Source of the DNA: a bacterium
Lineage (GTDB): Bacteria > Vulcanimicrobiota > Vulcanimicrobiia > Vulcanimicrobiales > Vulcanimicrobiaceae
Assembly (NCBI GenBank): GCA_021778415.1
Contig: JAJYCL010000019.1
Coordinates: 1-57,301, forward strand
DNA: 57,301 nucleotides
Direction of reading: 5' to 3'
Part shown: positions 25,425 through 36,080 of the stretch, piece by piece
How positions within the stretch are numbered: the first letter of the stretch is position 1
Layout of the letters: every line of letters begins with the position of its first letter
Made by a program: the position numbers and the translations under genes
Notes under the pieces: model-generated
Database searches by the model: none
What the model was told of the DNA's origin: nothing
Seen by the model: the letters and a program-made list of their open reading frames with translations, nothing else

Positions 25425-25967
25425 CTAGTTGGGCGTAAAAAATGCGAGCGCGACATCACCGTAGACTTCTTCGCGCACCGGGCGATACCCCGGAAGATCC
25501 GGCAAAATCCGTTTGGCAGAATGCTCGTAAATCACATACGCATCCGGCGCGAGGAGCTTGCGCTCAAGCAGTAGACGGAACATCTGCAGCGGCGTTTCAT
25601 CGGCATACGGCGGATCGGCGTACACGAGATCAAACGGGCCCTCAATGCGGTAGAGCGCGCGCTCGACGGGAGCGGCGACGACGGTCAGCGTTTTTGCAAC
25701 GCCGAGGTGGCCGGCCGCTTCTTCAATCGCGACGGCGGTTTCGCGATGGCCTTCGACGCTCACGACGCGGCTGGCACCACGCGAGACGGCCTCAAAGCCG
25801 ATCGCTCCGGTTCCGGCAAAAAGATCGAGAAATGCAGCGCCTTCGATGCGCTGCATGAGAATTGAAAAAAGCGACTCTTTAACGCGCCCCGGCGTCGGCC
25901 GAACGTTATTGGATTTGGGCGATTTGAGTTTGCGGTTATTGAGTTCACCGCCGGTAATACGTGGCAT
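25425..25967 (-). CDS. rsmD: 16S rRNA (guanine966-N2)-methyltransferase
   Basis: The 180-residue Rossmann methyltransferase has the N-terminal MPRITGGELNNRKLKSP...RPTPGRVKESLFSIL, the SAM loop FLDLFAGTGAIGFEAVSRGA and the catalytic DLVYADPPYAD. It methylates G966 (E. coli numbering) of 16S rRNA during 30S assembly. It is directly upstream of coaD. Confidence 0.96.
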   Translation of the reverse strand: MPRITGGELNNRKLKSPKSNNVRPTPGRVKESLFSILMQRIEGAAFLDLFAGTGAIGFEAVSRGASRVVSVEGHRETAVAIEEAAGHLGVAKTLTVVAAPVERALYRIEGPFDLVYADPPYADETPLQMFRLLLERKLLAPDAYVIYEHSAKRILPDLPGYRPVREEVYGDVALAFFTPN

Positions 25968-25981
25968 AGATTATCCGAACT

Positions 25982-26710
25982 CTAGAGCGTGGGTTGAGCA
26001 AAGACGGTAAGCGCATCGCTCAACTCATCGAGGCTCGTAATCGTTGCATGCGGTTTTGGAGCACCGGTGGGATAGCTCATCCCGTCGCCGTTCATCCAGA
26101 TGGCCCGCATACCGGCCGCTACTGCACCAACGATATCGACCCGCGGATCGTCACCGACGTAGACGATTTTGTGCTGCGGGAGGGCCAGAAGCTTCACCAG
26201 CGCGGCAAAGGCCTGGGGCTCCGGTTTTTGTGCCCCGATTTGCGCACTGGCGAGAACCGACCCGCCGAAGCCAAGCCGTCGAGCCTTCTTCTCCTGAAGC
26301 GGATTCCAGCCGTTACTGAGGATGGCAATCGTCGCTCCGCGTCGAGCGAGTTCGCGCAGGACTTGCTTGGCATGCGGCTGCGGAACGCAGAGCGGATCGA
26401 CGAGCGAGACGGCGATATCGAGAAACTGTTTGACGTAGGGCTCGGGATCGGAGACGGCGTGATCGCGAACGAACAAGCGGACGGCGTCTTCGATCGTCAT
26501 GCGGCCGGCGCGCTGGGCCACGAGCAACTCGTCGATCTGCTTGCCTTGCGCTTCGAAGCCGCTTTTTTGCTCGCCGCCATGATCGACGATATGCTCGAGC
26601 AGGCGCAAAAATGCGACCCGCTCGAGTTTATTATCGATGATCAGCGTATGATCGAGATCAAAACCGATACCGAGTCCGGCTAAGCTGGGTTTTCCTGGCA
26701 CGCCAAACAC
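25982..26710 (-). CDS. HAD-superfamily hydrolase
   Basis: About 242 residues from a GTG start preceded by AGAGG. HAD motifs appear in order: FDLDHTLI (nucleophile Asp and acid Asp), AILSNGWNP (motif II), a conserved Lys in AQIGAQKPEPQAF (motif III), and VYVGDDPRVDIVGA (motif IV). The substrate is likely a small phosphorylated metabolite, but specificity cannot be deduced. The frame is open further upstream into the M16 gene, which I rejected. Confidence 0.85.
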   Translation of the reverse strand: MFGVPGKPSLAGLGIGFDLDHTLIIDNKLERVAFLRLLEHIVDHGGEQKSGFEAQGKQIDELLVAQRAGRMTIEDAVRLFVRDHAVSDPEPYVKQFLDIAVSLVDPLCVPQPHAKQVLRELARRGATIAILSNGWNPLQEKKARRLGFGGSVLASAQIGAQKPEPQAFAALVKLLALPQHKIVYVGDDPRVDIVGAVAAGMRAIWMNGDGMSYPTGAPKPHATITSLDELSDALTVFAQPTL

Positions 26711-26729
26711 GGTATCGGTCCTCTTTTCG

Positions 26730-29396
26730 TTATTTCGGCGGCGGTCCCGTAACGACGCGCACGAAGCCGTCGGGACGAATCCACTTCGCCATAGCTGCTT
26801 GGACTTGCGCTGCCGTTGCCGAAAGTTCGGCTTTGGCATCAAGACGATCTTGATTGAGCGGAAGACCATCTTCAGCGTAATAGGTCAGCAGCCCGGCGAG
26901 TCCATCAAAACTCGCAGTGCGCAGAGGAACCGCACCCATGAGGAGCGCTTTGGCCCGCAGGAGTCGATCCTTTGCTACCGGTTTGGTCTGCATTTGCTTG
27001 AGGATGGCAGCGATCTGATTCTGCGCCGGAATGACGTTCTGCGGATCGGAGCCGTAGGTGAAGCTCATCGACGACACGTTTTTGCCGAGCGACGCGTTGG
27101 CACCGACATAATAGACGTAGCCGTGAACTTCACGCAGATCGTGGTAGAGCAGCGATGAGTAGAAGCCGCCCGAGAGGACTTGTTGCGCCACCATGAGCGG
27201 TGCATAATCCGGGCTGGTGCGACGGACATCGATCAGCTCTTCAAGCTTTGTCGTCGACTGCACGCGGCCGTGCGCCGGGACGTTGATCTGGCTCACGCCG
27301 TTGAGCGGCGGGACCGGAGGGAACACCGTTGGTTTCGGCCCGGTGGCTTTCCATGCGCCGAAGTATTTCATGATCGTTGCTTTGGCATGCGCCGGGGTGA
27401 CATCGCCGACGATGACGATGGTGGTGAGATCGGGGCGATAGGCTTGTGCATACCACGCCTTCACATCGGCGAGCGTGATGGAGCGCACGCTATCGTCGGT
27501 GGCAAAGCGCGTGAGCGGATAGCCTGCCGGATAGAGGGCCTTCGCCAGTTGCACGGCCGCGAGGTGATCGGGAGCGTTGAGCATGCCACCGAGTTGCGCA
27601 ATCGTTTGCGCTTTGATGATTTTGAACGCAGCTTCGGGAAGTGCCGGATGCAATTCATCATCAGCTAAGAGCGCGATCGCGCGGTCGAAATGTGCGGAAA
27701 GCGTATTCGTGCCGAACGACGTTCCAGCTTGAATGGAGGCTGCAATGGCATCGGCTTGTGCAGCGAACGCTTTGCGATCGTAGGTGGTCGTTCCAAAGCT
27801 GAAAAGGGCGGAAAGAAGATCGTTAACGCCTGATTGGCCTTTCGGTTCTTGCACCTGCGGATTGTTGAGAATGCTTCCCGATACGACGACGGTCTTGGTG
27901 ACCGATTCCGGTTGCACGATGAGATGAATACCATTCGGCAGCATCGTTTCATACGGTGAAATGGTGCGCGCCGGAACGGCGAGATGATCGAGAACGCGCT
28001 GTGCGAAGGCCGGAAGCGGTTCGTGCTTGGAAGGCGGAATCGAATTGTCTTCTTTGGCCGTTCCGCTGCTGCCCATGGTGAGCTTCCCGTTGTTTTTCGG
28101 CACGGCGTAGGTGGCAACGCTTTTGCTTGCAACGAGATAGGTGCGCAGAACGCGGTTGACATCGGCGACCGTGACGTTCGCAAAACGCGCTTTCATCGCG
28201 TCGGGTGAGTGTAGGCCTTCAACGGCGACGGCTTGGCTCCACTGAAATGCCAACCCGGAAATGGAATTGCCGGAGAATTCAAGGCTCGCTATTTCGCTCC
28301 GTTTGGCAGCGGCCACGAGATCGCTTGGAACGCCGGTTTTTTGATACGACGCAACGACACCGCTAATGTTGGCGTCGGCGACCTCCGGTTTTTGGGCGAC
28401 CGGCACGGCTGCGTAGAGAAATGCCATCGATGCTTGCGCGAAGGGCTGGATTTGAAAACCGGCTTGGAAAACTTTTCCTGCGGCCGCGAGATCGCCGAGC
28501 TTGCTGCGCGTGTTCGAAAGAACGTCGGCAAGAATTTGCCCTGCGGCGTAATCTTTGCTTGCGAATCCCGGCATACGATAGCCGCGCGCGACTAAGGTAT
28601 ATGGCTGGTCCGAGGTATCGCGAAAAATTTTCGCAACGACGGGCTTCAAGTGAACCGACGGGCGGGCAGGGAGTTTAGCTGCCGGAATATTCCCGAAAAT
28701 TTCTTTTACCTTGGCAATCGTGGATGGACCGTCCACATCGCCGACGATGACGTACACCGCATTATTCGGGTGATACCACGTGTTATAGAAATTCAGAAGT
28801 TGCGGCGAATTGACGTCATTTTTAAAGCCCTTGACCGTCCCAAGGCCGTTCTTGGCATAGGGCGTTCCGCCGAGCAAACGATTCGTCATATTCTGAAGCA
28901 TACGGCTGATCACATTACTGTTATCCATCGTTACTTCTTGGGTGATCGCGCCGCGCTCTTGATTCCACTGGCTTTGCGCCATCTGCGTGCCGGTTGCGCG
29001 CGAACGCTCGAGGCGCAAGGCGATATCGAGATATTGGGAAGGGACGGTGAAATAATATTGCGTGACCGCATCTTGCGTATCCGCATCGAAGCTGCCACCG
29101 ACGACACTTAAGGTATCCATGAGTTGATTCGACGAGAGCGTCTTGGAACCGCGGAACATCATATGTTCAACGGCATGCGCCAAACCATCGACGGTTTGCT
29201 CATCGGAACCGACTTTGTAATTGAGCATCGTCGTGACCACCGGTGCGAGCCGATCGGTAACGACGACAATTTGTAAGCCATTCTTGAGAGTGGCGCGAGT
29301 GACGTGGAGCGGAGCGGCCGAAGCCGAAACCGTCATCCATCCGGCTACGCACAAGGCTCCTACGAGCGCGAGCGCCGCCTGACGTATAGAACGCAC
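26730..29396 (-). CDS. periplasmic M16-family metallopeptidase, two modules
   Basis: The 888-residue protein has a signal peptide (...LALVGALCVAGWMTVSASA) and two M16 modules in tandem. The first holds the inverted zinc motif HAVEHMMFRG (HxxEH) with the downstream Glu region EVTMDNSNV. The second (from about residue 480) starts with EPLPAFAQRV...ETMLPNGIHLIV and lacks HxxEH, as usual for the non-catalytic half. Such enzymes degrade peptides in the periplasm. The start fits the signal peptide. Confidence 0.93.
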   Translation of the reverse strand: MRSIRQAALALVGALCVAGWMTVSASAAPLHVTRATLKNGLQIVVVTDRLAPVVTTMLNYKVGSDEQTVDGLAHAVEHMMFRGSKTLSSNQLMDTLSVVGGSFDADTQDAVTQYYFTVPSQYLDIALRLERSRATGTQMAQSQWNQERGAITQEVTMDNSNVISRMLQNMTNRLLGGTPYAKNGLGTVKGFKNDVNSPQLLNFYNTWYHPNNAVYVIVGDVDGPSTIAKVKEIFGNIPAAKLPARPSVHLKPVVAKIFRDTSDQPYTLVARGYRMPGFASKDYAAGQILADVLSNTRSKLGDLAAAGKVFQAGFQIQPFAQASMAFLYAAVPVAQKPEVADANISGVVASYQKTGVPSDLVAAAKRSEIASLEFSGNSISGLAFQWSQAVAVEGLHSPDAMKARFANVTVADVNRVLRTYLVASKSVATYAVPKNNGKLTMGSSGTAKEDNSIPPSKHEPLPAFAQRVLDHLAVPARTISPYETMLPNGIHLIVQPESVTKTVVVSGSILNNPQVQEPKGQSGVNDLLSALFSFGTTTYDRKAFAAQADAIAASIQAGTSFGTNTLSAHFDRAIALLADDELHPALPEAAFKIIKAQTIAQLGGMLNAPDHLAAVQLAKALYPAGYPLTRFATDDSVRSITLADVKAWYAQAYRPDLTTIVIVGDVTPAHAKATIMKYFGAWKATGPKPTVFPPVPPLNGVSQINVPAHGRVQSTTKLEELIDVRRTSPDYAPLMVAQQVLSGGFYSSLLYHDLREVHGYVYYVGANASLGKNVSSMSFTYGSDPQNVIPAQNQIAAILKQMQTKPVAKDRLLRAKALLMGAVPLRTASFDGLAGLLTYYAEDGLPLNQDRLDAKAELSATAAQVQAAMAKWIRPDGFVRVVTGPPPK

Positions 29397-29526
29397 AGCG
29401 AAGTTCCCTTCCTAACGATATCTAAAAGAAGAAATGGTGAGAGCGGAAAGTCTTACGACTCCCCTATAGGCCTGTCTACGTTCGGAATCCGGGAAATGTT
29501 TCCTTATGAGCGGAGATACTGCGAGG

Positions 29527-31578
29527 TTACGACGATGTGAGGAGGCCCTGGGCGGAAGGGGTGGCCTCTACAGCGTTTCGTAGGCCGCTGTTACTGGAGC
29601 GAGCGAGCGTAGGGTCTTCGGCGAGGATGCCGATGGCAGCAGATTTTGCGCGCTTGTAAATGGCAATATCATCGCGCAGATCGCCGAAACGCAGACCGGA
29701 GGTACCGGATTGCGCGGTTCCGGCGAATTCACCGGGGCCACGCAGGGCAAGATCTTCTTCGGCGATTTCAAAACCGTCGATGGTGCGTTCCAATACCGCA
29801 AGGCGCACGCTATCTTCGGCATCATCGGCGGGCACGAGTAGACAGTAGGATTTTGCGGCGCCGCGACCGACGCGACCGCGCAGTTGATGCAGTTGCGCTA
29901 AGCCGAAGCGCTGAGCGTCGAGCACAACCATCACACTGGCGTTGGCAACATCGATCCCGACTTCGATGACGGTAGTGGCGACGAGCACATCGAGATCACC
30001 GCTTGCGAAACGTTGCATCACCGCATCTTTTTCTTTTGCGTTGAGTTTGCCGTGGAGTAAACCGACGCGAAGATCCGCGAGCGTTTTCGTTGAAAGTCGC
30101 TCGGCCACTTCGATTGCCGACGAGAGCCCGGCATCGGATTCTTCGATCGCCGGCGCGACGATGTACGCTTGCTGCCCACGGGCGACATTGGCGCGAATAA
30201 AACGTTCGATGCGATCCATGCGCGAAAGACGCACGACATACGTTTCGATCGGCGTACGCCCCGGCGGCAATTCATCGATCGTCGAGATATCGAGATCGGC
30301 ATTATAGGTTTGCGCCAGCGTTCGCGGGATCGGCGTCGCCGTCATGTGCAGTGTGTGCGGGGAGCCGCCTTTTGAGCGCAATTTCGCGCGTTGGGCGACG
30401 CCGAAACGATGTTGTTCGTCGATGATCACGAGCCCGAGGCGCGCAAAATCTACACCATCGGTGAGCAGTGCGTGCGTACCGACGGCGAGCGATGCTTCAC
30501 CCGATGCGATGCGTTGCGTCGCTGCGCTGCGCGATTTTGCTCCTTGGCTACCGAACACCGCTTCAACGGTGATGCCCAGCGGAAGCAGTAACGGTGCGAG
30601 TTTACTTGCGTGTTGCGCAGCGAGCACTTCGGTGGGCGCCATGAGCGCTGCTTGCAGTCCGTTTCGCGCCGCGAGGACGATCGCTGCTGCGGCAACCAGC
30701 GTTTTTCCGCTGCCGACATCTCCTTGGACCATGCGATTCATCGGAATATCGCGTGCCTGATCGGCCCAAAGCTCACCGATGACGCGGCGCTGGGCGTTCG
30801 TCAACGCAAATGGCAGCGACGCTTCAAACTCGGCCAGCAGCGTATCGGAGCCGGGCATCATCTGCGCATCGTGTTCGTGTTCGCGCTGGCGCCGACGTAA
30901 TTCGGCGGCAAGCGCCATCGTGAGAAACTCTGCGAACACAAAGCGCTCTCGCGCTCGGGCGGCGCTTTCCGGGGAGTCGGGGGCGTGAACTTGGCTGTAG
31001 GCGTCGGGGAGCGATGGGTAGCCGAGTTCTTTTGCTAGTGCCGGCGGGAGCGGATCATCACCGACAAGGCCGAGCAGCGTTTGGAAATTTCGCGTGATGA
31101 CGTTGTGAATTTTTCGCGTCGTGATCTCTTTGGAGGCGCGGTAGATCGGGACGAGCGCGCCGCGATACTCCTCGCCGTCGCCAAGCACGCGCCATTGCGT
31201 GACGTTGAGAGCCGGAGCGCCGATTTTCTGCGCTTCGTAGCGTCCGCGCACGAAGATGCGCATTCCGGCGTGCAAGCGCCCGAGGATGTAACGCCGGCGG
31301 CCGATCCATTTCGCAGTCAGCATCCCGTGATCGTCGGTGATGCGCGCATCGACAATTTCGAGATCGCGGACGCGACGCTCGTTCACGGATATTACGGTGC
31401 CGACGAAATTCTGCTCGCCTTCGCCGATTTTTACTTGCGACGTCGGCGTGGCAAAGCGCAAATCTTCGTAGCGGAACGGAAACGTCTGCAACAAATCCAA
31501 AGCCGTGCCGATACCAAGCGACAGCAACGCCGTCGCCGTCTTCGGCCCGACATCTTTCAGTTCGTGAATGCGCACCAC
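29527..31578 (-). CDS. recG: ATP-dependent DNA helicase RecG
   Basis: The 683-residue protein has an N-terminal helix-hairpin-like VGPKTATALLSLGI, an OB wedge (VGTVISVNERRV...), Walker A GDVGSGKT, the DEAH-type box IIDEQHRFGV, TATPIPRTLAQT and the C-terminal QLRGRVGRG. RecG reverses stalled replication forks and processes recombination intermediates. The frame starts with GTG at 31578. Confidence 0.96.
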   Translation of the reverse strand: MVRIHELKDVGPKTATALLSLGIGTALDLLQTFPFRYEDLRFATPTSQVKIGEGEQNFVGTVISVNERRVRDLEIVDARITDDHGMLTAKWIGRRRYILGRLHAGMRIFVRGRYEAQKIGAPALNVTQWRVLGDGEEYRGALVPIYRASKEITTRKIHNVITRNFQTLLGLVGDDPLPPALAKELGYPSLPDAYSQVHAPDSPESAARARERFVFAEFLTMALAAELRRRQREHEHDAQMMPGSDTLLAEFEASLPFALTNAQRRVIGELWADQARDIPMNRMVQGDVGSGKTLVAAAAIVLAARNGLQAALMAPTEVLAAQHASKLAPLLLPLGITVEAVFGSQGAKSRSAATQRIASGEASLAVGTHALLTDGVDFARLGLVIIDEQHRFGVAQRAKLRSKGGSPHTLHMTATPIPRTLAQTYNADLDISTIDELPPGRTPIETYVVRLSRMDRIERFIRANVARGQQAYIVAPAIEESDAGLSSAIEVAERLSTKTLADLRVGLLHGKLNAKEKDAVMQRFASGDLDVLVATTVIEVGIDVANASVMVVLDAQRFGLAQLHQLRGRVGRGAAKSYCLLVPADDAEDSVRLAVLERTIDGFEIAEEDLALRGPGEFAGTAQSGTSGLRFGDLRDDIAIYKRAKSAAIGILAEDPTLARSSNSGLRNAVEATPSAQGLLTSS

Positions 31579-31647
31579 ACCCGAATACGCGCAAACGAAG
31601 AATCTGCCCTCGTTCGTCTCACTTCTATGTCTCCGTCCCGCACCTCC

Positions 31648-31962
31648 CTGTCATGCTGAGGAGCGATGCGTAGCATCGCGTCTCGAAGCATGAGGAGCGA
31701 TGCGTAGCATCGCGTCTCGCCCTTCGAGACGCGCACTTTGTGCGCTCCTCAGGGTGACAGGGGGCCCTTCGAGACGCACGCTTTGCGTGCTCCTCAGGGT
31801 GACAGGGTGCTGTCATGCTGAGGAGCGATGCGGAGCATCGCGTCTCGAAGCACCATCAAAACGGAGCACGCGAAGCGTGCAACATTGGCCGCGGCCCTTC
31901 GAGACGCGCACTACGTGCGCTCCTCAGGGTGACGGGGGGCGTGCTCCTCAGGGTGACGGGGG
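31648..31962. repeat. REP-like palindromic repeat cluster 2
   Basis: Mixed orientations of the same element. Inverted copies read TGTCATGCTGAGGAGCGATG with a GATGC-GTA/GGA-GCATC hairpin. One long version continues CATCATCAAAACGGAGCACG with a second hairpin. It fills the recG to chemoreceptor gap. Confidence 0.95.
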
Positions 31963-31963
31963 G

Positions 31964-34366
31964 CTATGAGCTCATGGCTAGGATGCGGGGTTCGGGGAGT
32001 TCGGTTATCGGCTTTGCGTGTTTTTCGCCGTTTGGCAAAACTGCGATGATGTCGTTGCCGGTTTGGAAGCGGCCGAGATCGGCGTCGAGATGATCGGCGG
32101 CGGAGCGAACGCGATTGACGAGCATTTTCATTTCGTGCAACGCGTTTGATGAATCGACGGCTCTTTGCGTGAGTTCGTGCATTGCGATGACGACTTCGCT
32201 GATCGCATCGGCTTGGCGTTGCGAAGCAGTATCAACGGCAACCGAAAGACCAGCTACGTTTCGGAATCGTTCAGCGACATTTTCCAGCCCGCGTACTTGA
32301 CGCGTCGTTTCCGCGGCAACATTATGCGCACGAGATTCGATTTGCATGACGGCTTCACGAATGCGTTTGGCCGCTTCCCCGGAGGAACGCGCATCGTCGG
32401 CCGATTCGTCGGAGAGCTTCGAGACATCTTCTACGCCACGCAGAATGACGTGCAAGGCGCTTGCGGCTTCATTTGCTTGCGACGCGAGCGTACTTGCCGA
32501 CTGTGTCGAAATGGCGATTGCACTCGCGACATCGCGCGATGTGGACTGAATGAGCGACGTGCGAATCGACACATCACGAACGGCCTGGACGGATCGATCG
32601 GCGAGTTTGCGAACCTCGTCGGCGACGACGGCAAATCCGCGCCCGTGCTCACCGGCGCGCGCCGCTTCGATTGCGGCGTTAAGAGCGAGCAAGTTGGATT
32701 GTTCCGCGATATCTTCGATCACGGAGAGGATGCCATTGACTTCGCTTGCAGCAACTTGCAATTTTGCTGCTGGGTCTTCGAGGCGTGCAAGCTCGCCGCC
32801 AATGGTCGAGCCGCCGCTGATGAGCCCTTCAAGCAATGCGCCCGATGCCGTAATTTCACTTCGTGCCGAGGCGACGCGCACGCCGGCCCGCCCCGACCGT
32901 TCTTGCATCGACTCGAGGCGAACGAGCGTATCGTCGACGACCGATGATGCGCTCCGTGCAACATGCACCAGGGCTTCGTTTTCGGCTTCGACGCTTCGGA
33001 TCGATGTTGTCAGGACATCGATTTCACGCGATGACTCGGAAAATTCACCCTTGAGGGCCCGAGCCGAGCTCACCATCGCTCCGGCTTCGGCCCCGATTTT
33101 CGTCGCGGCAGCAGTCGTTTGATCGGCCGTAACGCCTTGCTCGGCAATGCGTTCTTCGACTGCTCCGATGTGTCGTTCCGTCTCTCTCGTTGCCCGAAGA
33201 ACATCTCGTCCGGCGACGCGGGCCTCCTCGATCGACGTTCTCACCCGTGCAATGAGAGCATTAAACGCTAAGGCGACGCGACCGAGATCGTCGCGTTGCG
33301 ACACCGGCAATTCTTCGCGCAGGTCGAGGCTCGAACTGATGCGTTCCATCGAATTCGCAGCGATGCGTGCTGTACCAAGGGTTAACCGCGGCAATAAAAA
33401 GATAATTGCGACGGCGAGAAGGATGACAACGACAAGGATCACGCCGCCTGTTACGATCGCCGTCATGCGTACCGGAGCCACAATAACACTCGTCGGAACA
33501 AATGTCGCAAACGTCCAACCGACGTATGCCACGGGGGCGACACCAACCGTTGCCGTGTCGGATGTAAACGGGCTCTTGGACGTCAACGACAGCGCATTTG
33601 CGGATGCAAGATGTGCGGCAATTGCGGGAAGGTTGAGTGCAGGAACTCTTGGTCCGAGCAATCCGCCGCGGCGAAGAACCGATGCTTTTTGCGGATCCAG
33701 GCGCGTGAGCGAAGCGAGGGTAAATTTCGTTCCGTCGGACGAGCGCAACACAATGCCATTGCCATCAATGAGCATCGCCTGCGTTCCGTCGGCGTTTCGC
33801 GCGCCATCAACAATGGCGAAAATTTGCGCCAGCGACACCTCAACGGCGATGATCCCAATAACGCCATTATCGCCCATAATGCCCGATGCGAAGTAGAGGA
33901 CGATATCACCGCCTGGTTTGCGGAATACTTGCGGAGCCGCCGAACCGCCGCCTTGGGCTGCACTGAGAAGTGCAGAATTTACCAGTTTTTTCGGATCGAT
34001 TTCCGGCGCTCCGTACAGAGATTTTACGAACGTTCCGTCTGCGCGATAGAGAAGCATCGCTCCGGAATCTGGGACGACATTTTCAAGTGCAGCTGCTTCA
34101 TCGGATCTAAGAAGCGCACCGCGCGCTGCTTGGATGAGCGTGGTTTGTTTGGCGAGCATCTGCGTCGCATACATTTCCGAGGCAATATAGCTTTGCACTA
34201 GAGCTGCGGAGGCTTTTGCTTGCGAGCGCACCGCACGCGCCGACGATTCGGTTTGCGCTCGCCATTGCATCGCCACTGCAACGAGCGCGAGTGCAATGAG
34301 CGGAATGATCGTAAACGCAGCACTCCAGAGAGAAAGACGACCAAAGCGAAGTGTACGTAATGACAT
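31964..34366 (-). CDS. methyl-accepting chemotaxis protein
   Basis: The roughly 800-residue receptor has a first membrane span just after the start ([21 protein letters not shown]), a large extracytoplasmic sensor region, and a second span ([20 protein letters not shown]). A HAMP-like linker and a long coiled coil follow, with the kinase-contact tip [20 protein letters not shown] and [16 protein letters not shown]. It signals to CheA/CheW, none of which lie in this window. No C-terminal CheR/CheB docking pentapeptide is obvious. Confidence 0.93.
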   Translation of the reverse strand: MSLRTLRFGRLSLWSAAFTIIPLIALALVAVAMQWRAQTESSARAVRSQAKASAALVQSYIASEMYATQMLAKQTTLIQAARGALLRSDEAAALENVVPDSGAMLLYRADGTFVKSLYGAPEIDPKKLVNSALLSAAQGGGSAAPQVFRKPGGDIVLYFASGIMGDNGVIGIIAVEVSLAQIFAIVDGARNADGTQAMLIDGNGIVLRSSDGTKFTLASLTRLDPQKASVLRRGGLLGPRVPALNLPAIAAHLASANALSLTSKSPFTSDTATVGVAPVAYVGWTFATFVPTSVIVAPVRMTAIVTGGVILVVVILLAVAIIFLLPRLTLGTARIAANSMERISSSLDLREELPVSQRDDLGRVALAFNALIARVRTSIEEARVAGRDVLRATRETERHIGAVEERIAEQGVTADQTTAAATKIGAEAGAMVSSARALKGEFSESSREIDVLTTSIRSVEAENEALVHVARSASSVVDDTLVRLESMQERSGRAGVRVASARSEITASGALLEGLISGGSTIGGELARLEDPAAKLQVAASEVNGILSVIEDIAEQSNLLALNAAIEAARAGEHGRGFAVVADEVRKLADRSVQAVRDVSIRTSLIQSTSRDVASAIAISTQSASTLASQANEAASALHVILRGVEDVSKLSDESADDARSSGEAAKRIREAVMQIESRAHNVAAETTRQVRGLENVAERFRNVAGLSVAVDTASQRQADAISEVVIAMHELTQRAVDSSNALHEMKMLVNRVRSAADHLDADLGRFQTGNDIIAVLPNGEKHAKPITELPEPRILAMSS

Positions 34367-34422
34367 ACTCCTATTACGAGGCTTCAAGTTTATCCCTAGC
34401 TCAAGGATAAGTAATGCATGCC

Positions 34423-34848
34423 TTAACAGGCGCCGCCATCCTGAGGAGCACGAACCGCAACGCTGTCATCCTGAGGAGCACGAACCGCAACGCTGTCATC
34501 CTGAGGAGCACGAACCGCACCGCTGTCATCCTGAGGAGCACGCGTAAGCGTGCGTCTCGAAGGATCGGCGCGCGATGCGAGTCGTTGGATACCGGGCCAA
34601 TCGCTGGCGATGAGAGCGCGTTTTTTTGCACGCGACCAGCCTTTGAGTTGCTTTTCGAAACGTATTGCATCATCAATGCGCGGATACGCTGTGGCGAATA
34701 CGAGTTTTAGCGGACGTCGCGCATAGGTGTAGCAGGTTTCAAACGCACCATAATGATGTTGACCGATTCGCTTTTCAACATCGGAGGTAACGCCGACATA
34801 AAAACTACCGTCGCGGCACTCGAGCATATAGACGTGATATTCTTCCAT
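34423..34848 (-). CDS. GIY-YIG nuclease with a repeat-encoded C-terminus
   Basis: Residues 1-85 form a GIY-YIG nuclease domain ([20 protein letters not shown], then [16 protein letters not shown], and the helix [17 protein letters not shown]) like the YhbQ/UPF0213 group. Residues from about 95 on ([20 protein letters not shown] and similar 10-residue repeats) are encoded by REP-like sequence and a 30-bp tandem repeat. Because the repeat length is a multiple of three, the frame stays open through it. The domain proper probably ends near residue 92 and the tail is an accretion. It lies between two repeat clusters. Confidence 0.85.
   Translation of the reverse strand: MEEYHVYMLECRDGSFYVGVTSDVEKRIGQHHYGAFETCYTYARRPLKLVFATAYPRIDDAIRFEKQLKGWSRAKKRALIASDWPGIQRLASRADPSRRTLTRAPQDDSGAVRAPQDDSVAVRAPQDDSVAVRAPQDGGAC
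34434..34563. repeat. 30-bp tandem repeat fused to REP-like element
   Basis: Three head-to-tail copies of a 30-base unit (TGTCATCCTGAGGAGCACGA plus ACCGCAACGC) are followed by a REP-like unit with the hairpin CACGCGTAAGCGTG. The unit is the constant arm of the REP-like element with its hairpin replaced. It forms the 3' end of the GIY-YIG gene. Confidence 0.92.
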
Positions 34849-34913
34849 CGCAGATCACATCACGCGTATCTCGTGGAACGGCAAGCCTTATCGCCCGGAG
34901 GCTTTCAACGCGC

Positions 34914-35425
34914 TGTCATGCTGAGGAGCGATGCGGAGCATCGCGTCTCGCCCTTCGAGACGCGTGCTTCGCGTGCTCCTCAGGGTGACAACGTGCTGTC
35001 ATGCTGAGGAGCGATGCGGAGCATCGCGTCTCGAAGCATCATCAAAACGGAGCACGCGAAGCGTGCAACATTGGCCTGGGCCCTTCGACCCTTCGAGACG
35101 CACGCTTCGCGTGCTCCTCAGGGTGACAACCTGCTGTCATGCTGAGGAGCGATGCGGAGTATCGCGTCTCGCCCTTCGAGACGCACGCTGCGCGTGCTCC
35201 TCAGGGTGACAGGGGGCGTGGTCGTCAGGGTGGTGGTGTTCTGTCATGCTGAGGAGCGATGCGTAGCATCGCGTCTCGAAGCATCATCAAAACGGAGCAC
35301 GCGACGCGTGCAACATTGGCCCGGGCCCTTCGAGACGCGTGCTTCGCACGCTCCTCAGGGTGACAGGGGGCGTGCTCCTCAGGGTGACAGGGGCCGCGTG
35401 CTTCGCACGCTCCTCAGGGTGACAG
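34914..35425. repeat. REP-like palindromic repeat cluster 3
   Basis: The largest cluster has about nine units in both orientations, including two long versions that carry the extra GCACGCGAAGCGTGC hairpin (one mutated to GCACGCGACGCGTGC). It sits between the start of the GIY-YIG gene and the end of hisIE. Confidence 0.95.
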
Positions 35426-35432
35426 ACAGGGG

Positions 35433-36080
35433 TTAGCTGCCGGCTTTGGGGATTTTTCTTCGGAGGAGTTCGTCGCCGATTTTGGCGAGGGGGATTTCGC
35501 GGAACGCTAAGAGTGCGAGGAGATGGAAGATGAGATCGGCGGATTCCCAGATGAGTTCGTTATCGTCTTCGTTCTTTGCGGCGATGACGACTTCGACGGC
35601 TTCTTCGCCGAGTTTTTTGCCGATGCGATCGACACCGCGTTCGTAGAGTTTGGCAATATACGAATCCGGCGGTGGATTCTTTTTGCGTTCTTCCAAAATC
35701 GCCAACAAGTGAGCAATTGCTTCGAAGAACGCGCCGTCGTCTTCGATTTCGTTTTTCTTAGGCTCGAGCAACACTTCCGAGAAGCACGTCTCCGTGCCGG
35801 TGTGGCATGCCGGGCCTTTGGGCGCGACGCGATAGAGCACGGCATCGCTATCGCAATCGACGCGAATTTCGACGACGCGTTGGGAATTGCCGGATTCATC
35901 GCCTTTGCGCCAGAGTTTTTTACGACTACGACTCCAGAGATGCGTTTCGCGCGTTGCTATCGTGCGCTTGAGCGCTTCACGATTTGCCCAGGCGAGGGTG
36001 AGCACGAGGCCGCTGCGGACATCGCTGATGATCACGGGAACGAGCCCGTCATCATTCCATTTTATGTCGTCGATTTCCAT
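35433..36080 (-). CDS. hisI: bifunctional phosphoribosyl-AMP cyclohydrolase / phosphoribosyl-ATP pyrophosphatase
   Basis: The 215-residue HisIE fusion catalyses the second and third steps of histidine synthesis. The HisI half (1-110) has WANREALKRTIATRETHLWSRSRKKLW and the metal-binding DCDSDAVLYRV...GPACHTG. The HisE half (from about 120) has the all-alpha SYIAKLYERGVDRIGKKLGEEAVEVVIAA signature. The start overlaps hisF by 19 bases. Confidence 0.96.
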   Translation of the reverse strand: MEIDDIKWNDDGLVPVIISDVRSGLVLTLAWANREALKRTIATRETHLWSRSRKKLWRKGDESGNSQRVVEIRVDCDSDAVLYRVAPKGPACHTGTETCFSEVLLEPKKNEIEDDGAFFEAIAHLLAILEERKKNPPPDSYIAKLYERGVDRIGKKLGEEAVEVVIAAKNEDDNELIWESADLIFHLLALLAFREIPLAKIGDELLRRKIPKAGS

